Under the pieces are notes generated by a model. That model was given only the letters and a program-made list of their open reading frames with translations. It did not search any database and was not told where the DNA came from. DNA of 64,000 nucleotides from an uncultured Clostridia bacterium (GTDB lineage: Bacteria > Bacillota > Clostridia > TANB77 > CAG-508), in the NCBI GenBank assembly GCA_944386365.1, contig CALXAT010000001.1, positions 124,001-188,000 of the forward strand. The letters are read 5' to 3'. Within the stretch, counting starts at the first letter, position 1; every line of letters begins with the position of its first letter. Shown here one piece after another: positions 17,489-24,710 of the stretch. The translations under genes and the position numbers were made by a program.

Positions 17489-18517
17489 ATGCTAAAACGA
17501 ATTATAGAAAAAAATTATAAATGGATTATTGCTTTTCTTTGTTTAATCATTGTTTTAATGATGTTAGAAGATATTTTTGAAAATGAACAATTAACTTTAG
17601 ATATGTTTGTATATAGACTAGTTATTCTCAATCTAAGGTCAGAACCACTGACAGTTATCATGAAGGTAATAACGAATTTATCTTCTGCATATGTATTAAT
17701 AGCAATAACACTAGGAACACTGCTTTTCATTAAAAACAAAAAAGTAGGCTTATGTGTTGCTAGTAATTTAATTATTGCAACCTTATTAAATCAATTATTA
17801 AAAAATATCATACAAAGACCAAGGCCAGATGGCTACAGATTAATTGCAGAAAGTGGATATAGTTTTCCTTCAGGTCATTCTATGGTTAGTATGGCGTTTT
17901 ATGGATTAATTATTTATTTAATATGGAAAATGGTTAAAAATAAAAAAATAAAATACATTAGCTGTGGCATTTTAGGACTTATGATACCACTTATTGGATT
18001 TAGCAGAATCTATTTAGGTGTACATTATGCAAGTGATGTGATTGGCGGATTTGCTATTTCTATAATGTATTTATTACTATTTACAAATATTGCAAGGTCT
18101 GTATTACAATTAGAAAAGGAAAGAATAAAAATGGTAGATAAAAGAAAAATGGTTAAACTAAGAAAAAAAAGAAAGAAATTAAGAAATAGTTTTAAATATG
18201 CTTTTGAAGGAATTGGAGAGGCTTGGAAAACAGAACAAAATTTAAAAATACATTTTATTATTATGGCATTGGTTATCATTGCAGGGTTTATTTTTAAATT
18301 AACGGCAATGGAATGGATTGTATGTTTATTATTATTTGCTATTGTCATTTCATTGGAATTAATTAATACTGCCATAGAAACAACGGTGGATATTGCTATG
18401 CCGGAAATTAATGAAAAAGCAAAATACGCAAAAGATATTGCAGCAGGAGCCGTATTATTTTCAGCAATTATTTCCATAATTGTTGGACTGATTATATTCT
18501 TACCTAAAATATTTTAA
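17489..18517 (+). CDS. PAP2 phosphatase fused to a prokaryotic diacylglycerol/undecaprenol kinase domain
   Basis: This protein of about 342 residues joins two integral-membrane lipid enzymes. Residues 1-215 are a PAP2 phosphatase with the tripartite motif K-N-I-I-Q-R-P-R-P, P-S-G-H-S and S-R-I-Y-L-G-V-H-Y-A-S-D. Residues 225-342 are a DagK/DgkA-type kinase with the signature E-L-I-N-T-A-I-E-T-T-V-D and A-K-Y-A-K-D-I-A-A-G-A-V. In Gram-positive bacteria these activities dephosphorylate undecaprenyl pyrophosphate and phosphorylate undecaprenol, both giving the undecaprenyl phosphate carrier for wall synthesis. The start at 17489 follows GTGGAG; the earlier ATG at 17459 lacks a ribosome site. 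It lies 33 bases after metK. Confidence 0.88.
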   Translation: MLKRIIEKNYKWIIAFLCLIIVLMMLEDIFENEQLTLDMFVYRLVILNLRSEPLTVIMKVITNLSSAYVLIAITLGTLLFIKNKKVGLCVASNLIIATLLNQLLKNIIQRPRPDGYRLIAESGYSFPSGHSMVSMAFYGLIIYLIWKMVKNKKIKYISCGILGLMIPLIGFSRIYLGVHYASDVIGGFAISIMYLLLFTNIARSVLQLEKERIKMVDKRKMVKLRKKRKKLRNSFKYAFEGIGEAWKTEQNLKIHFIIMALVIIAGFIFKLTAMEWIVCLLLFAIVISLELINTAIETTVDIAMPEINEKAKYAKDIAAGAVLFSAIISIIVGLIIFLPKIF

Positions 18518-18528
18518 TAAATAGAGAT

Positions 18529-18567
18529 GAAAGCACAAAGTTTTTTAAAAAAAGGCTTGTGCTTTTC
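18529..18567 (+). terminator. Rho-independent terminator
   Basis: GAAAGCACAAAG (18529-18540) pairs with CTTGTGCTTTTC (18556-18567), imperfect at one position, followed by TTT. It ends the metK-PAP2/DagK unit. Confidence 0.7.
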
Positions 18568-18586
18568 TTTAGTTATATTATATAAT
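18557..18586 (+). promoter_or_regulatory. Probable pta promoter
   Basis: TATAAT (18581-18586) with a weak TTGTGC -35 embedded in the preceding terminator at an 18-base spacing. The -10 overlaps an ATG at 18585, which argues that translation of pta starts downstream at 18612. Confidence 0.45.
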
Positions 18587-18611
18587 GGTTGAGGTAAAGG
18601 AGGCAATAAAA

Positions 18612-19604
18612 ATGGCTTTTATTGAAGAAATCAAACAAAGAGCAAAACAACAAATCAAAACAATTATCCTTCCAGAAGCAGAAGATATAAGAGTGTTAAA
18701 AGCAACAGAGAAGGTTTTAAAAGAAAAATATGCAAAAATTATTTTAATAGGAAATGAAGAAAAAATATTAGAAAAGGCAAAAACAAATGCAGTAAATATT
18801 GAAGGTGCCAATATTGTGGATCCACAAAATTCAAAAGATTATGATAGATATACAAATCTATTGTATGAATTAAGAAAACATAAGGGAATGACAATAGAAC
18901 AAGCAAAAGAATTGGTTTTAGATCCTGTATATTATGGAATGTTAATGGTAAAAGATGATAAAGCAGATGGATTAGTTTCAGGAGCAGCACATTCTACATC
19001 AGATACATTAAGACCAGCATTACAAATTTTAAAAACAGCACCAGATACAAAACTAGTTTCTGCCTTTTTTGTTATGGTAGTTCCTAATTGTGAATATGGA
19101 GAAAAAGGTGTATTCATATTTGCAGATAGTGGATTAAATGAAAATCCAAATCCAGAACAATTATCAGAAATCGCTATATCATCAAGTAAAAGTTTTAAGC
19201 AGTTAGTAAAAAAAGAAGCAAAAGTAGCGATGCTTTCTTATTCAACTTATGGAAGTGCGCATTCAGAATTAACGGAAAAGATGATTGCAGCAACAAAATT
19301 AGTAAGAGAAAAACAAAAAAATTTATTGGTTGATGGAGAATTACAATTAGATGCAGCGATTGTTCCAGAAATTGCTAAATCAAAAGCACCAAATAGTCCA
19401 TTAAAAGGAGAAGCAAATGTATTAATTTTTCCAGATTTAAATGCAGGAAATATTGGATATAAATTGGTACAAAGATTAGCAAAAGCAGAAGCTTATGGAC
19501 CATTATGCCAAGGTATTGCCAAACCAGTAAATGATTTATCAAGAGGCTGTAATAGTGATGATATAGCAGGTGTTGTTGCCATAACAGCAGTACAAGCACA
19601 ATAA
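18612..19604 (+). CDS. pta: Phosphate acetyltransferase
   Basis: This 330-residue enzyme converts acetyl-CoA and phosphate to acetyl phosphate, feeding acetate kinase for substrate-level ATP formation. Family motifs include I-I-L-P-E-A-E-D-I-R near the start, D-G-L-V-S-G-A-A-H-S-T, F-F-V-M-V-V-P, M-L-S-Y-S-T-Y-G-S and P-D-L-N-A-G-N-I-G-Y-K. Its length is that of the short clostridial Pta. AAAGGAGG lies eight bases before the ATG at 18612. It is followed 31 bases later by two acetate kinase genes, the classic pta-ack arrangement with a duplicated kinase. Confidence 0.95.
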   Translation: MAFIEEIKQRAKQQIKTIILPEAEDIRVLKATEKVLKEKYAKIILIGNEEKILEKAKTNAVNIEGANIVDPQNSKDYDRYTNLLYELRKHKGMTIEQAKELVLDPVYYGMLMVKDDKADGLVSGAAHSTSDTLRPALQILKTAPDTKLVSAFFVMVVPNCEYGEKGVFIFADSGLNENPNPEQLSEIAISSSKSFKQLVKKEAKVAMLSYSTYGSAHSELTEKMIAATKLVREKQKNLLVDGELQLDAAIVPEIAKSKAPNSPLKGEANVLIFPDLNAGNIGYKLVQRLAKAEAYGPLCQGIAKPVNDLSRGCNSDDIAGVVAITAVQAQ

Positions 19605-19635
19605 TTATTAAATATTAATTAAAAGAGAGGTATTT

Positions 19636-20829
19636 ATGAAAATATTAGTGTTAAACGCAGGAAGTTCATCATTAAAATATCAAGTGATTGATATGGAAAC
19701 AGAGAAAGTTTTAGCGAAAGGCTATTTTGAAAGAATTGGTCAAGCAGATTCCTTTTTAACACATAAAGTAAATGGAGAAGTACATAAATTTGAACATTAT
19801 GCTAAGAACCATGATAAAGCTATTTCATTTGTATTAAGCAGATTAACAAATCCTCATTATGGTGTTATTAAAAACTTAGAAGAATTAGCTGGAATTGGAC
19901 ATAGAGTTGTTCATGGTGGAGAAAAATTTGCCAATCCAGTCGTGATAACAGATGAAGTAATAAAAGGAATAGAAGATTGCATAGATTTAGCACCATTACA
20001 TAATCCAGCAGCAATCTTAGGAATTAAAGCTTGTAAAAAACTGGCACCGAATATAAAAATGGTAGCAGTTTTTGATACAGCCTTTCATCAAACATTGGAA
20101 AAGAAAAGATATATTTATCCAATACCATATGAATATTATGAAAAGTATGGCGTTAGAAAATATGGATTCCATGGAACTTCTCATCAATTTGTTGCCCATA
20201 GAGTAGCTGAATTGGTAGGAAAAGATATCAAAGAATTAAAGATTATTAATTGTCATTTAGGACAAGGTGCAAGTGTGTGTGCCATCCAATATGGTAAATC
20301 TGTAGAAACCAGTATGGGATTAACACCACTCGGAGGAATTTCTATGGGAACCAGAAGTGGAGATTTAGACCCATCTGTTGTTACCTATATTATGAAAAAA
20401 GAAAATTTAAAACCAGATGAAATGGAAAAAATATTAAATAAACAATCAGGAGCCTATGGAATATCTGGTGTATCTGTTGATTTTAGAGATATTGAAGCAG
20501 AAGCAGCGGCAGAAGATGTAAGATCAATATTAGCACTTGATAATTTCCATTACTTAGCTGCTAGCTATGTTGCTAAATGTGCAGTTGCTATGAATGGATT
20601 TGATATATTAACCTTTACAGCAGGTGTTGGAGAAAAAGGGCAAGATTCAAGGGAGGCCATTTGCGATTATCTAGAAGTATTTGGTGTCAAGATAGACAAA
20701 GAATACAATCAAAAGGTCAAAGGAATTGAAGCTGAAATTACAGCAAAGGATGCAAAGATTAGAACCTTTGTGATTCCAACAAATGAAGAACTTATGATAG
20801 CAAGAGAAACTGTAAATGCGAAAGCATAA
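19636..20829 (+). CDS. ackA: Acetate kinase, copy 1
   Basis: This 397-residue enzyme makes ATP and acetate from acetyl phosphate. Motifs: N-A-G-S-S-S-L-K-Y at the N-terminus, G-H-R-V-V-H-G-G, V-F-D-T-A-F-H-Q-T, K-Y-G-F-H-G-T-S-H, C-H-L-G-Q-G-A-S and T-A-G-V-G-E. It starts 31 bases after pta behind AAAGAGAGG. The second copy follows in tandem with its start 29 bases past this stop. The two proteins are clearly homologous along the whole length but well diverged, so the duplication is old. T-A-G-V-G-E replaces the usual T-G-G-I-G-E of copy 2. Confidence 0.94.
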   Translation: MKILVLNAGSSSLKYQVIDMETEKVLAKGYFERIGQADSFLTHKVNGEVHKFEHYAKNHDKAISFVLSRLTNPHYGVIKNLEELAGIGHRVVHGGEKFANPVVITDEVIKGIEDCIDLAPLHNPAAILGIKACKKLAPNIKMVAVFDTAFHQTLEKKRYIYPIPYEYYEKYGVRKYGFHGTSHQFVAHRVAELVGKDIKELKIINCHLGQGASVCAIQYGKSVETSMGLTPLGGISMGTRSGDLDPSVVTYIMKKENLKPDEMEKILNKQSGAYGISGVSVDFRDIEAEAAAEDVRSILALDNFHYLAASYVAKCAVAMNGFDILTFTAGVGEKGQDSREAICDYLEVFGVKIDKEYNQKVKGIEAEITAKDAKIRTFVIPTNEELMIARETVNAKA

Positions 20830-20857
20830 AAATATATTAAATTTCAAGGAGGAAAAA

Positions 20858-22048
20858 ATGAAAGTTTTAGTTTTAAATTGTGGTAGTTCATCACTAAAGT
20901 ATCAATTAATTAATATGGAAACAGAAGAAGTGTTGGCTTCTGGAAAATATGAAAGAATTGGAGAAGAAGAAGCATTTATTACACATAAAGTAAATGGACA
21001 AAAAATCGAAATTAAAAAACCAGCATATAATCATAAAGAAGCAATTGAATTTACATTAGAGCAGTTTACAAATCCAGAGTATAAAGTCATTGATTCTTTG
21101 GACGAGATTAATGCAGTTGGACATAGAGTTGTTCATGGTGGAGAAAAAATAACAGAATCTGTTGTTATAACAGATGAGGTTATTAAAACAATAGAAGAAT
21201 GTACAGATTTAGCACCATTACATAATCCAGCATGCATGTTAGGAATTGAAGCTTGTAGAGAGGTTATGCCAAATAAACCAATGGTAGGTGTATTTGATAC
21301 AGCATTCCATTCATCAATTCCAAAGGATAAATTTATATATCCAATTCCTTATGAATATTATGAAAAATATGGTGTTAGAAAATATGGATTCCATGGAACT
21401 TCTCATATGTATGTATCTCAAAGACTTGGTGAGATAGAAAACAAATCTCTTGAAGGAACTAAAATTGTTACTTGCCATTTAGGTCAAGGTGCTAGTATAT
21501 GTGCTGTAAAAGATGGTAAATCAATGGATACGAGCATGGGATTAACACCACTTGCAGGATTACCTATGGTAACAAGAAGTGGAGATTTAGATCCATCAGT
21601 AGTTACTTTTATCATGAAAAAAGAAAATTTAGATGCACAAACAATGGAAGATATCTTAAATAAAAAATCAGGATTAGCAAGTATATCAGGTATGGCACCA
21701 GATTTTAGAGTGATAGAAGATGAATCAAACAAAGGGACAGAAAGAGCAAAAATTGCAATTGAACAATTTAACTATTCTATTGCAGGCTTTATTGCCAAAT
21801 ATGCTGTTGCTATGAAAGGAATTGATTACATCATCTTTACAGGAGGTATTGGTGAAAACCAAATTAATATCAGAAAAGGTATTTGCGAGAAACTAGAATT
21901 TATGGGTGTAAAACTAGACTTAGATGCAAACAATATGAGAGGGGAAGAAAAAGTGATTTCAACACCTGATTCAAAAGTAAAAGTATATGTTATCCCTACA
22001 AATGAAGAACTAATGATTGCAAAAGAAACAATGAGATTAGTGAAATAA
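20858..22048 (+). CDS. ackA: Acetate kinase, copy 2
   Basis: This 396-residue enzyme keeps all acetate kinase motifs: N-C-G-S-S-S-L-K-Y, G-H-R-V-V-H-G-G, V-F-D-T-A-F-H-S-S, K-Y-G-F-H-G-T-S-H, C-H-L-G-Q-G-A-S and T-G-G-I-G-E. The start at 20858 follows CAAGGAGG; an in-frame ATG at 20816 overlaps copy 1 and adds non-conserved residues. A perfect hairpin terminator follows at once. A kinase with another short-chain acyl phosphate preference (propionate or butyrate) is possible for one copy, but nothing in the visible motifs decides this. Confidence 0.93.
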   Translation: MKVLVLNCGSSSLKYQLINMETEEVLASGKYERIGEEEAFITHKVNGQKIEIKKPAYNHKEAIEFTLEQFTNPEYKVIDSLDEINAVGHRVVHGGEKITESVVITDEVIKTIEECTDLAPLHNPACMLGIEACREVMPNKPMVGVFDTAFHSSIPKDKFIYPIPYEYYEKYGVRKYGFHGTSHMYVSQRLGEIENKSLEGTKIVTCHLGQGASICAVKDGKSMDTSMGLTPLAGLPMVTRSGDLDPSVVTFIMKKENLDAQTMEDILNKKSGLASISGMAPDFRVIEDESNKGTERAKIAIEQFNYSIAGFIAKYAVAMKGIDYIIFTGGIGENQINIRKGICEKLEFMGVKLDLDANNMRGEEKVISTPDSKVKVYVIPTNEELMIAKETMRLVK

Positions 22049-22050
22049 AA

Positions 22051-22077
22051 TAAAACCATGGCACCATGCCATGGTTT
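22051..22077 (+). terminator. Rho-independent terminator of the pta-ackA-ackA unit
   Basis: AAAACCATGGCA (22051-22062) pairs perfectly with TGCCATGGTTTT (22066-22077) around a three-base loop. Confidence 0.85.
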
Positions 22078-22136
22078 TCGAGTGTGAGGGGGACATCCTA
22101 GAGAGTTTCTTAAAAGAGTTTAGAGTTCGGATTACT

Positions 22137-22682
22137 TTAATTATTTATTTTCCAAACATTTAAGTTCTCGTCCAGAATGTATGTTTCCTTGTGGCTAAGG
22201 CCTTCCATTGAAAATTGGATGGCGTATTGTGCTTCTGTACTAGGAGGCGTAGCGGCATATTTTCCATAGTGATAGGTTTTTTCTATTTCTTGGATTTCAT
22301 ATGCTCCAGAAATAAAGGCTTCCGCACTTTTACTACCATCACTATTTCCAACAACGATTTTGAGACCATCATCCGTTATGGAATATCCCACAACAGGACC
22401 TTGAAAGTACTTTATGATTTCACAGTCCTCATATGGTCCTCCATGGAGAAGCATATATGTTGTCTCATAAGGGATTGAACGCATAAGGTCTCGAGCTTCT
22501 TCTAACACCACATCAAAGGAGTTAGTGAGCTCTAATGTTCTGCTTTCAGGACTATACTGGTCGATTGTCCAGCATACACCTGCAGGTAGAACAACTGCCA
22601 TAATAGAAATTAGAGCAATAGCAATATTTTTGATAAATTTTTTAAATTTTTTCATAATATTATCATTACTGCTACACCTCAC
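22137..22682 (-). CDS. Orphan membrane-anchored hypothetical protein of foreign composition
   Basis: I do not recognise this 181-residue protein. An N-terminal basic stretch (M-K-K-F-K-K-F) is followed by one hydrophobic helix (about residues 17-38), so it is probably a membrane-anchored or secreted protein; the rest is a mixed soluble domain ending E-N-L-N-V-W-K-I-N-N. I take the GTG at 22682 because AAGGAG lies just upstream and a perfect promoter precedes it; an internal ATG at 22655 is the alternative. Codon use is richer in G and C than its surroundings. Like the orphan at 2910, it is a lone minus-strand unit whose 3' flank contains a T-G-A-GGGGGAC...CTAGA-like sequence. Confidence 0.6.
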   Translation of the reverse strand: MRCSSNDNIMKKFKKFIKNIAIALISIMAVVLPAGVCWTIDQYSPESRTLELTNSFDVVLEEARDLMRSIPYETTYMLLHGGPYEDCEIIKYFQGPVVGYSITDDGLKIVVGNSDGSKSAEAFISGAYEIQEIEKTYHYGKYAATPPSTEAQYAIQFSMEGLSHKETYILDENLNVWKINN

Positions 22683-22706
22683 ACTCTGCAGCTCCTTATA
22701 TATATA

Positions 22707-22735
22707 ATTATACTATGATTACGATATTATGTCAA
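22707..22735 (-). promoter_or_regulatory. Perfect consensus sigma-A promoter (minus strand)
   Basis: On the minus strand TTGACA (22735-22730), exactly 17 bases, then TATAAT (22712-22707), just upstream of the orphan gene at 22682. Both hexamers match the consensus exactly. Confidence 0.85.
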
Positions 22736-22830
22736 TTTTGAGGTAGCAAGGACTACCTTTAAATCATATCTATATATTCCGTAAACATAGAATAAAGATA
22801 AAGAAGATAAAAAGAAAAATAAAAAATTGG

Positions 22831-22859
22831 TTTACACCGCGATAAAAATGTGATATACT
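22831..22859 (+). promoter_or_regulatory. Sigma-A promoter for the small membrane ORF
   Basis: TTTACA (22831-22836), 17-base spacer, TATACT (22854-22859), about 30 bases before the start at 22891. Confidence 0.75.
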
Positions 22860-22890
22860 AGTACTATCAATTTTCAAGGAGGAAAACAGC

Positions 22891-23043
22891 ATGGATAAAC
22901 GGAACAAGATAGAAGATTTTATGGAGATTCTCTCCATAATTGCATCAATTTTAATGGGGCTGACAGCCATTTATGGCAGTTACAAAGCAATTAAGAGAGA
23001 TGTTAAGCAACTTGTAAACCGTGGTGATAATGGTGGGAGTTAA
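22891..23043 (+). CDS. Small single-span membrane protein (50 aa)
   Basis: A 50-codon reading frame with a good promoter and an AAGGAGG site nine bases before its ATG. The protein has a charged start (M-D-K-R-N-K), one hydrophobic helix (residues 11-30: [16 protein letters not shown]) and a basic tail ending D-N-G-G-S. I do not recognise it; small phage-type or toxin-like membrane peptides look similar but no family motif is visible. It uses codons foreign to the neighbourhood (CGG, CTC, GGC), and its fourth codon is CGG followed by A; a +1 shift there would give a six-residue peptide ending at TAG. guaB starts 44 bases after the stop. Confidence 0.55.
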   Translation: MDKRNKIEDFMEILSIIASILMGLTAIYGSYKAIKRDVKQLVNRGDNGGS

Positions 23044-23086
23044 TCTCCCTCATTATTTTAATATTTTAATAGATGGAGGAGTTAAT

Positions 23087-24592
23087 ATGGCAAAGATTTT
23101 AGATGATATTTCAAGAACATTTAATGAATTTCTACTATTACCAAATCTAACAGACGAAAGATGTATACCAAATAAGGTGTCTTTAAGAACACCACTTGTA
23201 AAATTTAAAAAAGGAGAAGAAGCAAAATATTATGCAAACATTCCGATGGTATCTGCTATTATGCAATCTGTATCAGGCGTAGATATGGGAATTGCATTAG
23301 CAAGAGAAGGTGGTGTTGCATTTATTTATGGTTCACAAAGTATTGAATCACAAGCAGAAATGGTAAGACAAGTAAAAAAACATAAAGCAGGATTTATTGT
23401 TAGTGATTCAAATGTAAAATCAGGAACACCTTTAAAAGAAGTTATTGAATTAATAGAAAAAACAGGACATTCAACAGTTATGATAACTGAAGATGGAACA
23501 GCAAATGGAAAATTTATAGGACTAGTTACAGATAAAGATTATCGTGTATCAAGAGATGATATGGACGCTCCAATTGATAATTTTATGACTCCAAAAGAAA
23601 AAGCTGTATGGGCACATGAAGGTATTTCCTTATCAGAAGCGAATGATTTAATATGGGAAAATAAGATTGCATGTTTGCCAATATTAACAGATGAAGGAAA
23701 CTTAAAATATTTAGTATTTAGAAAAGATTATGAAGAAAGAAAAAATAATCCAAATTCTTTATTAGATGAAAATAAAAGATATATTGTTGGTGCAGGTGTC
23801 AACACAAGAGATCATGAAGAAAGAATACCAGCATTGGTAGATGCAGGGGTAGATTTAATTTGTATGGATTCTTCAGATGGATATTCTGTATGGCAAAAAA
23901 ATACAATTGATTTTGTAAGAGCAAAATATGGAGATTCTGTAAAAATTGGTGCAGGAAATGTTGTAGATGCAGAAGGATTTAGATATTTAGCAGAAGCAGG
24001 AGCAGATTTTATTAAAGTAGGTGTAGGAGGAGGATCTATTTGTATTACACGTGAAACGAAAGGTATTGGACGTGGACAAGCCTCAGCTTTAATTGATGTT
24101 GTTGCAGAAAGAGATAAATATTTTGAAGAAACAGGAATCTATATTCCAGTTTGTTCAGATGGTGGAATTGTACATGATCATCATATTACCATTGCATTAG
24201 CATTGGGAGCAGACTTTGTTATGATGGGAAGATATTTTGCAAGATTTGATGAGAGCCCAACAAGAGTGGTTAAAAAGGGAAATGGCTATGTAAAAGAATA
24301 CTGGGGAGAAGGATCAAATAGAGCAAGAAACTGGCAAAGATATGATATGGGAGGAGACAAAAAACTTTCATTTGAAGAAGGTGTTGATTCTTATATTCCT
24401 TATGCTGGAAAATTAAAAGATAATTTAGCAATTACATGTGCAAAAATTAAGTCAACTATGTGTAACTGTGGAAGTGTTACAATTCCTGAATTACATGAAA
24501 AAGCAAGATTAACTTTAGTTTCTGATGTTAGTATTTCAGAAGGTAGTGCGCATGATGTTATTTTAAAGGAGATTGATAATCAATATAAATAA
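23087..24592 (+). CDS. guaB: IMP dehydrogenase
   Basis: This 501-residue enzyme oxidises IMP to XMP, the first committed step to GMP. The TIM-barrel parts flank two CBS domains (about residues 100-225). Visible features: D-S-S-D-G-Y-S as the NAD-side motif, the catalytic-cysteine loop [10 protein letters not shown] near residue 316, C-S-D-G-G-I and the M-M-G-R-Y-F-A-R-F region, then the flap. The catalytic loop reads S-I-C-I-T-R where the common form is S-I-C-T-T-R. The start at 23087 follows GATGGAGGAG; an upstream in-frame start at 23021 overlaps the small ORF and adds non-family residues. Confidence 0.93.
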   Translation: MAKILDDISRTFNEFLLLPNLTDERCIPNKVSLRTPLVKFKKGEEAKYYANIPMVSAIMQSVSGVDMGIALAREGGVAFIYGSQSIESQAEMVRQVKKHKAGFIVSDSNVKSGTPLKEVIELIEKTGHSTVMITEDGTANGKFIGLVTDKDYRVSRDDMDAPIDNFMTPKEKAVWAHEGISLSEANDLIWENKIACLPILTDEGNLKYLVFRKDYEERKNNPNSLLDENKRYIVGAGVNTRDHEERIPALVDAGVDLICMDSSDGYSVWQKNTIDFVRAKYGDSVKIGAGNVVDAEGFRYLAEAGADFIKVGVGGGSICITRETKGIGRGQASALIDVVAERDKYFEETGIYIPVCSDGGIVHDHHITIALALGADFVMMGRYFARFDESPTRVVKKGNGYVKEYWGEGSNRARNWQRYDMGGDKKLSFEEGVDSYIPYAGKLKDNLAITCAKIKSTMCNCGSVTIPELHEKARLTLVSDVSISEGSAHDVILKEIDNQYK

Positions 24593-24602
24593 TGATATTT
24601 AT

Positions 24603-24634
24603 AGACATATTAAAATAAAAATTTTAATATGTCT
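24603..24634 (+). terminator. Rho-independent terminator after guaB
   Basis: AGACATATTAAAAT (24603-24616) pairs perfectly with ATTTTAATATGTCT (24621-24634), then T6. Confidence 0.88.
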
Positions 24635-24649
24635 TTTTTTGTCAAAGTA

Positions 24650-24678
24650 TTGACAAAATATGATTACAAATGTAAACT
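24650..24678 (+). promoter_or_regulatory. Sigma-A promoter before the ricin-peptidase gene
   Basis: TTGACA (24650-24655), 17-base spacer, TAAACT (24673-24678), 32 bases before the ATG at 24711 and its AAAGGGGG site. Confidence 0.72.
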
Positions 24679-24710
24679 GTTATTGAAATAAAATTAAAAG
24701 GGGGAAAATT

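Noticed and set aside
18585..18611. ATG at 18585 as the pta start
   Set aside because: It overlaps the TATAAT box and lacks a ribosome site, while 18612 has AAAGGAGG at eight bases.
22137..22682. Lipoprotein signal in the minus-strand orphan
   Set aside because: The L-P-A-G-V-C segment has Val directly before Cys, which lipoprotein signal peptidase does not accept.
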